Shown here: piece after piece, positions 24,276-34,669 of the stretch | How the letters are laid out: each line of letters starts with the position of its first letter | Position numbering within the stretch: position 1 is the first letter of the stretch | Source: Bacteroides ilei | GTDB taxonomy: Bacteria; Bacteroidota; Bacteroidia; Bacteroidales; Bacteroidaceae | Length of the DNA: 64,000 nt | Reading direction: 5' to 3' | Assembly: GCF_900128495.1 (NCBI RefSeq) | Contig: NZ_LT635801.1 | Span: forward strand, 3,250,691-3,314,690 | Made by a program: the position numbers and the translations under genes | The notes under the pieces: generated by a model | The model's database searches: none | Told to the model about the DNA's origin: nothing | Seen by the model: the letters and a program-made list of their open reading frames with translations, nothing else

Positions 24276-24350
24276 TGTCAGTTAAAAAGGATATATGTCA
24301 GTAAAAAACCGTCATTTTGTCAGTCCTGTTGTTTTGGCATGGTTTTAGTT
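24276..24350 (+). promoter_or_regulatory. Putative groESL control region: three TGTCAG boxes and a -24/-12-like element
   Basis: TGTCAG occurs at 24,276, 24,296 and 24,318, i.e. 20 and 22 bp apart on the same DNA face; the first two are part of longer near-repeats (TATGTCAGT followed by an A-tract). TTGGCATGGTTTTAGTT at 24,334-24,350 resembles a sigma-54 promoter (GG, then G ten bases later) but lacks the second GC. No CIRCE inverted repeat is present. The combination suggests an activator-controlled stress promoter. Confidence 0.4.
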
Positions 24351-24415
24351 ATATTTCTTGCGCTTGCGTAAGGCAAGTGAATATGTAGAATAATAACAAT
24401 TAAATATAAAGCACT

Positions 24416-24688
24416 ATGAACATTAAACCATTAGCAGATAGAGTTTTGATTCTTCCGGCTCCTGCAGAAGAAAAAACAATAGGTGGTATCATTATTCCGG
24501 ATACAGCAAAAGAAAAACCGTTGCAGGGTGAAGTTGTTGCAGTAGGCCATGGAACAAAAGATGAAGAAATGGTCTTGAAGGTTGGTGATACTGTACTGTA
24601 TGGTAAATATTCCGGTACCGAGATTGAATATGAAGGCGTTAAATATCTGATGATGCGTCAGAGTGACGTTTTGGCTGTACTTGGATAA
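24416..24688 (+). CDS. groES: GroES co-chaperonin
   Basis: This 90-residue GroES forms the heptameric lid of the GroEL chamber. It has the family start [11 protein letters not shown], the mobile loop [18 protein letters not shown] that docks on GroEL (residues about 19-36), and the end [13 protein letters not shown]. It is followed after 34 nt by groEL in the standard operon order, behind an unusual repeat-rich upstream region. Confidence 0.98.
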   Translation: MNIKPLADRVLILPAPAEEKTIGGIIIPDTAKEKPLQGEVVAVGHGTKDEEMVLKVGDTVLYGKYSGTEIEYEGVKYLMMRQSDVLAVLG

Positions 24689-24692
24689 TTAA

Positions 24693-26360
<1,668 letters not shown>

Positions 26361-26398
26361 TTCTTTTGCTTGAAGACACTTATACAAAATAAAGAAGG

Positions 26399-26437
26399 AC
26401 TCCTGGTCGAAAATCATTTCGGCCAGGAGTTTTTTTG
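26399..26437 (+). terminator. Terminator of groESL
   Basis: ACTCCTGGTCGAAA (26399-26412) pairs with TTTCGGCCAGGAGT (26417-26430) with one wobble, followed by seven T. Confidence 0.93.
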
Positions 26438-26529
26438 TTGGGGCTTTAGGGGTATTTGTTACTTTTTTATTTTGTTTTTATATATATTATTTTTATTGTA
26501 TATTTAGGCAAACTAAAAAGAAGAAGACT

Positions 26530-26997
26530 ATGACAAAAGAGGAATTAATGAGGAGAGCTATAGAGCTCTCGATTGAAAATGTTGCAAAGGGGGGAGGACC
26601 GTTTGGTGCTGTGATTGCCCGTAATGGAGAAATTGTCGCTACGGGAGTAAACCGTGTGACTCCTGATTGTGATCCTACCGCTCATGCTGAGGTCAGTGCA
26701 ATCCGTGCTGCAGCACGTAAATTAGGAACTTTCGACTTGAGTGGATGTGAAATCTATACATCTTGTGAGCCATGTCCGATGTGTTTGGGAGCCATTTATT
26801 GGGCACATCTTGATAGGATGTACTATGGGAATAATAAACACGATGCTGCTGCTATCGGATTTGATGATGCTTTTATTTATAAGGAACTTGATTTAAAGCC
26901 GGAAGATAGGAAATTGAAATCAGAGGTTTTATTGCCGGATGAAGCTAAAAAAGCTTTTGATGACTGGGGTAAGAAAACGGATAAGATAAAATATTAA
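26530..26997 (+). CDS. Nucleoside/guanine deaminase (CMP/dCMP deaminase fold)
   Basis: This 155-residue zinc deaminase has the zinc site H52-A-E54 (THAE-type, with E54 as proton shuttle) and P81-C82-P-M-C85. Overall sequence (GGGPFGAVIARNGEIVATGVNRV...CDPTAHAEVSAIRAA...WGKKTDKIKY) most resembles Bacillus guanine deaminase GuaD rather than TadA, so guanine to xanthine is the likely reaction. It stands alone, preceded by the groESL terminator and followed by a hairpin. Confidence 0.85.
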   Translation: MTKEELMRRAIELSIENVAKGGGPFGAVIARNGEIVATGVNRVTPDCDPTAHAEVSAIRAAARKLGTFDLSGCEIYTSCEPCPMCLGAIYWAHLDRMYYGNNKHDAAAIGFDDAFIYKELDLKPEDRKLKSEVLLPDEAKKAFDDWGKKTDKIKY

Positions 26998-27006
26998 GTG
27001 AATAAA

Positions 27007-27286
27007 ATGAGGCTGAATGTACTTCAGCCTCATCTATTTCACATTTCCATCGCTTTTATGAATTAAATTTTGTGTATGCGTTCATTGTCTTGTTTGTGTA
27101 GTTAGTCTTTGTAGTGTTTTCAAATTTTATCAAATTCTCTATATGCTTAGAATTGCAATCTATAATTTTATGTTTTGCAACACAAAATTATAGATTTTTA
27201 TAAAAAGGATACAGTCTTGGTAGATATATTTAGGAATGTTTGGTGAAATATTGATTTAAGTCAATTGTTTTGTGTAATGTTGTGGC
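27007..27286. terminator. Convergent-gene spacer with two hairpins
   Basis: ATGAGGCTGA (27007-27016) pairs with TCAGCCTCAT (27024-27033), 10 nt after the deaminase stop. Further on AATCTATAATTTT (27157-27169) pairs perfectly over 13 bp with AAAATTATAGATT (27184-27196), flanked by T/A runs; it can stop transcripts from either side. No gene was seen in the rest of this AT-rich spacer. Confidence 0.7.
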
Positions 27287-27784
27287 TTAAAAATTTAGGC
27301 GTTTGAATTCATTGGAAAAATTAGGTGTAAATATCCCTTGATCCAGATTTTTCCGGATTTCGTCGAGTGTCCAGAATTTTCCTCCATCAAGTTCTTCACT
27401 GGGACAGATAGGGCCGTCATACGTTGTCCGGAAACAGAATACCAGTTCTTTTTCTCTGTCGGATTCAAACACATAATGAGCTATTGGTTCAGGAGTGAAA
27501 TCTATGATGCCCAGTTCTTCTTCTACTTCGCGCTTTAAAGCAATTTCCACGCTTTCTCCCAAATCGATATGCCCTCCTACGGCAGTGTCCCATTTTCCGG
27601 GTTGGATGTCTTTCCATGCGGGACGTTTTTGCAAGTAGAGTTCTCCTTTAGTGTTGAATACATGAAGGTGTACTACCGGATGTAGTAATTTGCTTCCATT
27701 ATGACATTCTCCACGAGTAGCGGTTCCGGTGATATTACCTTCTTCGTCTACTATCGGAAACATTTCCTCATTATTGTCTTTCAT
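27287..27784 (-). CDS. NUDIX hydrolase, IPP-isomerase-like subgroup
   Basis: This 165-residue protein has a complete Nudix box GGHIDLGESVEIALKREVEEELGI (about residues 69-92), with the REVEEE metal-binding glutamates. The N-terminus MFPIVDEEGNITGTATRGECHNGSKLLHPVVHLHVFN resembles the Idi/YfcD branch, members of which act on nucleoside diphosphate derivatives. The substrate cannot be read. It is monocistronic; a long hairpin lies just upstream of its start. Confidence 0.88.
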   Translation of the reverse strand: MKDNNEEMFPIVDEEGNITGTATRGECHNGSKLLHPVVHLHVFNTKGELYLQKRPAWKDIQPGKWDTAVGGHIDLGESVEIALKREVEEELGIIDFTPEPIAHYVFESDREKELVFCFRTTYDGPICPSEELDGGKFWTLDEIRKNLDQGIFTPNFSNEFKRLNF

Positions 27785-27821
27785 ATATGTTTTTGTTGGT
27801 TGATTCTGTTTGGATACATAA

Positions 27822-27870
27822 ATACCATTGTCATTGAAAGGTTAGTTTAAATCTTTCATGACAATGGTAT
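27822..27870 (-). terminator. Long hairpin between DUF349 gene and NUDIX gene
   Basis: ATACCATTGTCAT-t-GAAAG (27822-27840) pairs with CTTTC-ATGACAATGGTAT (27853-27870), 18 bp with a single bulged base, 28 nt past the DUF349 stop. It is the likely terminator of the DUF349 gene and insulates the NUDIX gene. Confidence 0.75.
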
Positions 27871-27897
27871 TAGATATATGGTTTTATGTTAATGTGA

Positions 27898-29703
27898 TTA
27901 TTGTTCTTTTAGCTTTTCATCGATAGCAGCTATCTTTTTCAGAACAAGTTCCATATCACCTTTCAGGCGTTCAATCTTCCGGTTGATTTCAGTAACTAAT
28001 GAATTCCCTTTCTTGGATGATGAGTTCAAGAATCCGAGATTATTTTCATAAGTCTTGATATCGTTTTTCAGTCCTTCATAGGTGCGGACTAGTTTTTCCC
28101 TGTCGCGGTATAAGTTGTCTCCTTTGCTTAGCCCTGATTTGAAGTTGTTCAATTTCTTTTCACTAGCCGACAGATTGAGTTTGTCGAATAGTTTGTCAAT
28201 CAGTCCATGGAACTCATTGTAAAGTCTGTCTTTTTCTTTGAACGGTACATGTCCAACAGTGTTCCATTCTTTCATCAAGTCTTTTGTTTGCTGGGCTGTT
28301 GAATCATCTGTGGTTCCGGATGCGTCAAGGGCAGCGAGTTTCTTGATTATTTCCTCTTTCTTTGCCATATTTTCCAGCTCGACGGAACGTTGGGAGTTGG
28401 TTGCTTTATTCTTTTGTGCAAAGAAATAGTCACAGGCTTCAATGAAACGTTTCCATACCGCATCTGAATGTTTTTTAGCGACAGGTCCGATAGTCTTCCA
28501 TTCTTTTTGTAACTGAGTAAGGATTTCGGACGTTGTTTTCCAGTCGGTGCTATCTTTTAATGATTCGGCTTTTTCGCATAAAGCTTTTTTCTTTTCGAGA
28601 TTTTCGGCCATGCTTTCCTTTATAGACTTGAAAAAGGCAGCTTTGCGTCTGAAGAATTCATCACAGGCTGCACGGAACCGTTCGAATATTTTAACGTTCA
28701 TCTTTTGCGGTGCATAGCCTATGGTTTTCCATTTTGCCTGTAGGGCCAGGATTTCTTGGGTCTTGTCTTCCCAGTCGGCAAAAGTCTTGAACGTATCATA
28801 TTCCATGGCTTCTGCTATTTCACAGATAACGGTCTTCTGATCCAGATTTTGCTGTTCTTTTTCTTTCAGCATCTCAAAATGTTGTTGATGACGGCGGTTT
28901 ACAGCAGTAGATGCCGCCTTGAATCTGGCCCATATGCTTTCACGTAAATCTTTGGTAACCGGACCGATGCTACGGAATTCCTGATGTAGTTTTTGCAATT
29001 GGTGGAATGCTGAGATGACATCCGGCTCTTCAGCCAATTTTTCAGCAGCCTCACACAAATGTGTCTTTTGTTCCAGATTTTTTTTGAAGTCATATTCACG
29101 GAACTCGTTGTTCAGCTTGACGATATCATAGAATTTTTCGGTATATGTCTGGTAGGTTTTCCATAATTCGTTGACCTTACCTGCTGGAACAAGTTTTATA
29201 TCATTAAATTCCTGTTGCAGTTGCTTGAATTCGTTATAGATTTTACCGGTATCTTCAGTGGTTTCGGTAAGAGCCTTCATCTTGTTCAGAATATCCATTT
29301 TTCTTAGCAGATTGGTTTCTTTCTGTTGTTCCAGTTCTGCAGCCATGACACTCCTTTTTTCTTTTATAGAGTTCATTACTTCTTTGAAAGATTCTTCGAA
29401 CGGGTCGGGCGAAGGAACAAAGTCATTCGGATTCCCTCCTTCTTCCACAAATTTTTTTTTGGCAGCTTCCTGGTCTGCCTTGTGTAATTTATAGAATGTT
29501 TGTTTTAGTATATCGATTTCTTGTTTATCTGCGTTGCAGGCATCTTCATTGATTTCTGACAAGCGTTTGATTACTTCTTCCTGAGTTTGTTTGGGTACAT
29601 AGACTGTAGCATTTTCAGAATTTTCAGGAGTTGGGACTGAAGCTTCGGGAATACTGTCCACGGGTGCCTCAGTAATAGGGCGGTTTGTCTGATTTAATTC
29701 CAT
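27898..29703 (-). CDS. DUF349 repeat protein
   Basis: This 601-residue, highly charged helical protein contains at least five copies of the DUF349 repeat. Each has a pattern like 'W.....I.......W..IGPV......SIWxRFKAA.D.FF..', seen around residues 225-265, 310-350, 385-425 and 465-500. There are long coiled-coil segments at both ends and an acidic, Pro-rich N-terminus (about 1-45). No signal peptide is present. DUF349 proteins are widespread in Bacteroidetes, with no firmly known role. It is monocistronic between mgtE and the NUDIX gene. Confidence 0.85.
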   Translation of the reverse strand: MELNQTNRPITEAPVDSIPEASVPTPENSENATVYVPKQTQEEVIKRLSEINEDACNADKQEIDILKQTFYKLHKADQEAAKKKFVEEGGNPNDFVPSPDPFEESFKEVMNSIKEKRSVMAAELEQQKETNLLRKMDILNKMKALTETTEDTGKIYNEFKQLQQEFNDIKLVPAGKVNELWKTYQTYTEKFYDIVKLNNEFREYDFKKNLEQKTHLCEAAEKLAEEPDVISAFHQLQKLHQEFRSIGPVTKDLRESIWARFKAASTAVNRRHQQHFEMLKEKEQQNLDQKTVICEIAEAMEYDTFKTFADWEDKTQEILALQAKWKTIGYAPQKMNVKIFERFRAACDEFFRRKAAFFKSIKESMAENLEKKKALCEKAESLKDSTDWKTTSEILTQLQKEWKTIGPVAKKHSDAVWKRFIEACDYFFAQKNKATNSQRSVELENMAKKEEIIKKLAALDASGTTDDSTAQQTKDLMKEWNTVGHVPFKEKDRLYNEFHGLIDKLFDKLNLSASEKKLNNFKSGLSKGDNLYRDREKLVRTYEGLKNDIKTYENNLGFLNSSSKKGNSLVTEINRKIERLKGDMELVLKKIAAIDEKLKEQ

Positions 29704-29825
29704 CGTATATAGATTTTAGAAATAATAAGCTATTTAATGTTACAAATTAAAAAAATAAAATCTTATTATCATATTTTTTTTCTGATTATTTTCAACTTTG
29801 ATAACAGATTTTCATTAAAAAGTTT

Positions 29826-31166
29826 TTAGGCCAATAAAACTGTTATACCCATATACATGAGCATGCCGATGATATCATTGGTAATGGAGATGAACGGCCC
29901 TGTTGCAATGGCTGGATCAATCTTTAGTTTTTCTAAGGTCATTGGAACCAATGTGCCGAATATGGATGCGAACATGACTACAGCGAACAGACTGATGGAG
30001 ACTGAGTAGCTTACTGTAGCAGTAGCTCCAAACCGGATAAAGTTATAGATATAGACCAGCATGGAAATGATAGTGGCATTGATTAGGGCCACTACGGATT
30101 CTTTCAGAACCTGCTGGATGGTTTTTTCAGCATCCAGCGAACTGTTGGCAAGGCCTTGTACTATCAGTGCTGAAGATTGTGTTCCTACGTTTCCTCCTGT
30201 ACCACCGATTAATGGAATGTATAAGGCCATCTCAGGATGGGCGGCGAAAGTTGTGTCAAAGTTTCCTAGTATCATTGAATTCCCTATTCCTCCAAGCATG
30301 CCTATAAGTAGCCATGGAAGTCGTGCTGTTGTCTGACGGAATACATTGTCGTGAGTTTCTACGTCTTGTGACAAACCGGATGCCAACTGGTAATCACGTT
30401 CTGCCTGTTCACGTACTTCGTCCATGACATCGTCTACCGTTATCCGTCCTACTAGTCTTCCTATGCTGTCAATGACAGGAACAGCTACCAGGTCATATTT
30501 TTCAATGACTTGGACTACTTCATCCAAAGGAGTGTCAACATGAACCGCTATGGGATCCTTTTTCATAACATGCTTTACTTTGGAAACGGATGGACTTGTA
30601 ATCATCTTTTTTAAAGGAAATACTCCGCGTAGGCGTTCATCGTCATCTACAACATAGACATAATAGATTTCATCCATATCTTCAGCCTGGATACGCATTT
30701 CTCGAAGACATTCGGGCATACTCCAGTTCTCATTGACGATTACCATTTCTGTACCCATCAGACCTCCGGCTGTATCTTCATCGTATTTTAACAGATCTAC
30801 AATGTCACCAGCCTGTTCGATATCTTCAATATGGGAAAGAACTTCTTCCTGTTTGTCTTCATCCATGTCACGGATAATGTCAACGGCATCGTCCGAATCC
30901 ATGTAGTCAACAAATCTTTTGGCAATTGTTTCGGACGGAAGTGCTTCCAGAAGACGTTTCCGGGCGTCTTCATCCATCTCCACCAATACATCGGCAGCTT
31001 TTTCATTATCCAGAAGAGGATAGATGACACGGGCCTCTTCTGCATCCAGTTCGTTGCAGAGCTCTGCAATATCAGCAGGATGGAGATCATTCAAGACCTC
31101 TTTAAGGCGATCGAAATTTTTATTTTCGATCAGTTCTGAAATTTTTCTTATATCTTCACTTTCCAT
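29826..31166 (-). CDS. mgtE: MgtE magnesium transporter
   Basis: This 446-residue Mg2+ channel has the N domain (about residues 5-125, LHPADIAELCNELDAEEARVIYPLLDNEKAADVLVEMDEDARKRLLEALP), two CBS domains (about 130-250, containing ITSPSVSKVKHVMKKDPIAVHVDTPLDEVVQVIEKYDLVAVPVID), and five transmembrane helices in the last 165 residues (WLLIGMLGGIGNSMIL, PLIGGTGGNVGTQSSALIVQGLA with the conserved GNxGxQ). The cytoplasmic domains close the pore when Mg2+ is plentiful. It lies 56 nt after rsmA and may be cotranscribed. Confidence 0.96.
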   Translation of the reverse strand: MESEDIRKISELIENKNFDRLKEVLNDLHPADIAELCNELDAEEARVIYPLLDNEKAADVLVEMDEDARKRLLEALPSETIAKRFVDYMDSDDAVDIIRDMDEDKQEEVLSHIEDIEQAGDIVDLLKYDEDTAGGLMGTEMVIVNENWSMPECLREMRIQAEDMDEIYYVYVVDDDERLRGVFPLKKMITSPSVSKVKHVMKKDPIAVHVDTPLDEVVQVIEKYDLVAVPVIDSIGRLVGRITVDDVMDEVREQAERDYQLASGLSQDVETHDNVFRQTTARLPWLLIGMLGGIGNSMILGNFDTTFAAHPEMALYIPLIGGTGGNVGTQSSALIVQGLANSSLDAEKTIQQVLKESVVALINATIISMLVYIYNFIRFGATATVSYSVSISLFAVVMFASIFGTLVPMTLEKLKIDPAIATGPFISITNDIIGMLMYMGITVLLA

Positions 31167-31222
31167 ACTGATGTATCATGATTAAGATCACAAGCCGATA
31201 GGTTTGGGACTTACATTTTTAT

Positions 31223-32032
31223 TTATTGTTCTTTTACAGACATTGATTGTCCGGCAAGAGCTTGTTCTACACGGTTAGTCAGATCTATAAACTCTTGTAC
31301 GGATAATTGTTCCGGCCGTTTGTCGAATACAGGATCAGAACTCAATGGATTTTCTTTGTTCAGAATAGTAGAAATGGAGTTACGTAATGTCTTTCTTCGC
31401 TGGTTGAATGTTGTCTTCACAATCTGTTTGAATAATTTTTCATTGCATCCCAAATCCTGTATTTCATTGCGCGTCATCCGGATTACAGCACTTTTTACTT
31501 TTGGGGGCGGATTGAATACGTGTTCATGTACCGTAAACAGATATTCTACGTGATACCATGCTTGGATCAATATGCTTAGAATACCATAGGTCTTGCTGCC
31601 AGGACCTGCTGCAATACGTTCGGCAACTTCTTTTTGAATCATTCCGGTACAGCAGGGAATCAGATCTTTGTTATCGAGCATCTTGAAGAAAATCTGGCTG
31701 GAAATATTGTATGGATAGTTACCTGTCAGGACGAATGGTTTTCCGTCGAACAGCTTTGACAAGTCCATTTTAAGGAAATCTTCTTCTATAATATTATCCC
31801 CCAATGTGGCAAAATTTTCTCTGAGATAAGCTACCGATTCGAAATCGAGTTCCACAACTTTGACCGGACGGTTTTTAGTGATGAGGAATTGGGTTAGTAC
31901 TCCCATTCCTGGGCCGACTTCCAAAACTGGTAAATCTGGGTATGTATCTACGGTGTCGGCTATGTCTTTTGCAATCTGCAAATCTTTCAGGAAGTGTTGT
32001 CCTAAAAACTTTTTCGGCTTAACTAATTTCAT
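31223..32032 (-). CDS. rsmA: 16S rRNA (adenine1518/1519-N6)-dimethyltransferase
   Basis: This 269-residue KsgA/RsmA dimethylates two adenosines in the 3' hairpin of 16S rRNA. Visible are KKFLGQHFLKD at the N-terminus, SAM site VLEVGPGMGVLTQFL (about residues 36-50), E60 of motif II in VVELDFE, and catalytic NYPYN (N..Y, about 110-114) followed by ISSQIFFKML. The C-terminal rRNA-binding domain contains VFNPPPKVKSAVIRM. It is divergent from the UPF0104-like gene, with a 101-bp shared control region. Confidence 0.96.
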   Translation of the reverse strand: MKLVKPKKFLGQHFLKDLQIAKDIADTVDTYPDLPVLEVGPGMGVLTQFLITKNRPVKVVELDFESVAYLRENFATLGDNIIEEDFLKMDLSKLFDGKPFVLTGNYPYNISSQIFFKMLDNKDLIPCCTGMIQKEVAERIAAGPGSKTYGILSILIQAWYHVEYLFTVHEHVFNPPPKVKSAVIRMTRNEIQDLGCNEKLFKQIVKTTFNQRRKTLRNSISTILNKENPLSSDPVFDKRPEQLSVQEFIDLTNRVEQALAGQSMSVKEQ

Positions 32033-32081
32033 TCCTTTTGTATTTTCTGGGGATAAATTAAAAATTATTCCAGCAAGATAT

Positions 32082-32089
32082 TATCTTTG
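32082..32089 (+). promoter_or_regulatory. -7 box (TATCTTTG) upstream of UPF0104-type gene
   Basis: TATCTTTG fits TAnnTTTG. It would start transcription near 32,096, about 38 nt before the TTG start of the next gene, which supports that start. The -33 region is weak. Confidence 0.5.
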
Positions 32090-32133
32090 CATCATGCAAA
32101 TTTAAGCATTAAATTTAAATAAATGGTCAGGTT

Positions 32134-33132
32134 TTGGAACGAACTGAAGTAAAAAAGCTTATAAATACGGTCTTTCAGATAAGTTTGTCACTGATTTTAG
32201 GGGCTGTAATTTTAATATGGACCTATCATGGTTTTGATTTTAAACGTGTATGGGCAGTACTTGATGGCGGCATGAATTATGGATGGATGCTCTTTTCCTT
32301 GATTTTCGGAGTATTCGGACATTTGTTTCGTGGTTGGCGTTGGAATCTGGCCTTAGCTCCATTGGGAGAATATCCGAAGCTGTCGAACAGTGTTTATGCC
32401 ATTTTTGTTTCGTATGCGGCTAATTTGGTCGTACCGCGTGTCGGTGAGGTTTCACGTTGTGGAGTCTTAGCTAAATATGACGGGGTTTCTTTTTCGAAAT
32501 CGTTGGGTACGGTTGTATCTGAAAGGCTGATAGATTCAATGTGTGTATTGTTGATTACGGCTGTAACTCTGTTGTTGCAATCCGGGATTTTTGCCCGTTT
32601 TTTTCAGGTTACCGGTACAGACAGGACTTTCTTTGTCCATTTGTTCTCTTCCAGTAATTTTTATATAACGCTAGTTTGTATATTGGCTGCAATTGTGTTG
32701 ATTGTGTGGTTGATACGGAATCTTTCTATTTTTGCTCGGGTAAGAGGACTGATTGCCAATATCTGGCAAGGCTGTCTTTCTATCCGTCATGTAAAGCGTC
32801 CTTGGTTGTATGTCTTGTATACAATAGGAATTTGGGCTTGCTACTTTTTTCAGTTTTATGTAGCTTTCTTTAGTTTTGATTTTTCGGCTGGTTTGGGTTT
32901 GGTGGCAGGACTGGTCATGTTTGTTGTGGGCAGTATTGCGGTAGTGGTACCTACTCCGAATGGAGCAGGTCCTTGGCATTTTGCAGTGATTACTATGATG
33001 ATGATGTATGGGGTAGGAAAAGAAGATGCTGGAATATTTGCGCTTTTGGTGCATGGAATCCAAACATTTTTATTAATTTTGTTAGGCATATATGGATTAG
33101 TGGCTTTGCCGCTTACAAATAAAAAGAAATAA
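32134..33132 (+). CDS. UPF0104/LPG-synthase-TM-like flippase-type membrane protein
   Basis: This 332-residue protein has about eight transmembrane helices and the family motifs LFRGWRWNLAL, YAANLVVPRVGEVSRCGVLAKYDGVSFSKSLGTVVSERLID and PTPNGAGPWHFAVI. This is the lysylphosphatidylglycerol synthetase transmembrane region/AglD-YbhN group, thought to handle lipid intermediates; no aminoacyl-transferase domain is attached. The start is unusual: no ATG is available in frame before about residue 47, and a TTG at 32,134 starts the conserved sequence. It is followed after 4 nt by pepD. Confidence 0.85.
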   Translation: MERTEVKKLINTVFQISLSLILGAVILIWTYHGFDFKRVWAVLDGGMNYGWMLFSLIFGVFGHLFRGWRWNLALAPLGEYPKLSNSVYAIFVSYAANLVVPRVGEVSRCGVLAKYDGVSFSKSLGTVVSERLIDSMCVLLITAVTLLLQSGIFARFFQVTGTDRTFFVHLFSSSNFYITLVCILAAIVLIVWLIRNLSIFARVRGLIANIWQGCLSIRHVKRPWLYVLYTIGIWACYFFQFYVAFFSFDFSAGLGLVAGLVMFVVGSIAVVVPTPNGAGPWHFAVITMMMMYGVGKEDAGIFALLVHGIQTFLLILLGIYGLVALPLTNKKK

Positions 33133-33136
33133 TATT

Positions 33137-34597
33137 ATGAGTGAAATTCTTTCTTTAGCTCCACAGAATGTGTGGAAGCATTTCTATTCATTGACACAGA
33201 TTCCCCGTCCGTCGGGTCATTTGGAGAAAATTCAGGCTTTCTTGCTTGATTTCGGTAAAAGTGTAGGCGTTGAATCATTTCAGGATGAAGCGGGAAATAT
33301 CATTTATCGCAAACCTGCTACTCCAGGAATGGAAAATCGTAAGACGGTGATTTTGCAGGCCCATATGGATATGGTGCCTCAGAAAACTAAAGATACTGTT
33401 CATGATTTTGAAAAGGATCCTCTCCAAGTCTATGTTGATGGTGAATGGGTGAAAGCCAAAGGCACTACATTGGGTTCGGACGATGGCATGGGTGTTGCTG
33501 CTATTATGGCTGTAATGGAGGATAAGAATTTGAAACATGGACCATTGGTAGCCTTGATTACTGCCGATGAAGAGACTGGCATGTATGGAGCGTTCGGTCT
33601 GAAGCCGGGTACCATAGAAGGTGATATCCTGTTGAATCTGGATTCGGAAGAAGAAGGTGAGTTATATATCGGTTGTGCCGGTGGTGAAGATCTGACGGCT
33701 ACGTTGGAATACAAGGAAGAAGAAACTGATCCGGAAGACGTTGCTCTGAAGGTAACTTTGAAAGGTTTGCGTGGTGGTCATTCAGGTATCCAGATTGGCT
33801 GGGGACATGCAAATGCCAATAAGTTGATGGCACGTTTCATGAATCAGGTGATTGCTTATGATGAGGCTTGTCTGGTTTCATGGGAAGGTGGTAACATGCG
33901 TAACGCCATTCCTCGTGATTGTGAGGTGGTAATTACTGTTCCTGAAACCGAAGTGGAAGATGTGTTGGCTTATGTAGGTGAATGTGAGCAGGTATGGCAG
34001 GACGAATATGCTACTATTGAGGATGAATTGAGCTTCAAAGCTGAACGTATTGATTTGCCGAAGATGATGGTTCCTGAGGAAATACGTGATAATTTGGTTG
34101 ATGCCATCTATGCTTGTCCGAATGGAGTTGAGCGGTATATACCTACTATTCCGGATACGGTAGAAACTTCATCTAATCTGGCTATTGTGAATATCGGTGG
34201 CGGTAAAGCTTCTATCAAGATTTTGACTCGCAGTGCCCGTGATTCAATGAAGGATTATCGCAATACGGCTCTTGAAAGCTGTTTCTCTATGGCCGGTATG
34301 CATGTAGAGCGTTCCGGAGCTTATTCCGGTTGGGAACCGAATGTCAATTCACCTATTCTTCATGCCATGAAGGAATCCTATAAGGCTCAGTTCGGTGTCG
34401 ATCCAGAAGTGAAGGTTATTCATGCGGGTTTGGAATGTGGTATTATCGGTGCTATTATTCCAGGATTGGATATGATTTCATTCGGGCCTACCTTACAGTG
34501 TCCTCATACTCCGGAAGAACGGTGTAATATTGAGTCTGTAAAGAGATTCTATGAGTTTCTGGTTGCAACTCTGGAAAATACTCCGGAGAAACTTTGA
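33137..34597 (+). CDS. pepD: Aminoacyl-histidine dipeptidase (M20 peptidase PepD)
   Basis: This 486-residue cytosolic dipeptidase would cleave Xaa-His and similar dipeptides. The M20 metal site is visible as QAH76-M-D78, the bridging Asp in GSDDGMG (about 113-119), E145-E146 in ADEETGMYG, and a late His in HAGLECG / CPHTPEER. A lid domain begins at about residue 200 (LRGGHSGIQIGWGHANANKL). It starts 4 nt after the membrane protein gene, so the two are an operon. A strong terminator follows. Confidence 0.95.
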   Translation: MSEILSLAPQNVWKHFYSLTQIPRPSGHLEKIQAFLLDFGKSVGVESFQDEAGNIIYRKPATPGMENRKTVILQAHMDMVPQKTKDTVHDFEKDPLQVYVDGEWVKAKGTTLGSDDGMGVAAIMAVMEDKNLKHGPLVALITADEETGMYGAFGLKPGTIEGDILLNLDSEEEGELYIGCAGGEDLTATLEYKEEETDPEDVALKVTLKGLRGGHSGIQIGWGHANANKLMARFMNQVIAYDEACLVSWEGGNMRNAIPRDCEVVITVPETEVEDVLAYVGECEQVWQDEYATIEDELSFKAERIDLPKMMVPEEIRDNLVDAIYACPNGVERYIPTIPDTVETSSNLAIVNIGGGKASIKILTRSARDSMKDYRNTALESCFSMAGMHVERSGAYSGWEPNVNSPILHAMKESYKAQFGVDPEVKVIHAGLECGIIGAIIPGLDMISFGPTLQCPHTPEERCNIESVKRFYEFLVATLENTPEKL

Positions 34598-34622
34598 TGC
34601 CTGATTCTGATTCATTCCATAT

Positions 34623-34669
34623 AAAGATCCTCGATAGATTGATTGTCGTTTCTATCGGGGATCTTTTTT
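34623..34669. terminator. Terminator between pepD and the convergent DUF4435 gene
   Basis: AAAGATCCTCGATA (34623-34636) pairs with TATCGGGGATCTTT (34653-34666), 14 bp with one wobble, followed by T. The DUF4435 stop codon falls inside the loop/stem, so it also serves the leftward gene. Confidence 0.88.
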
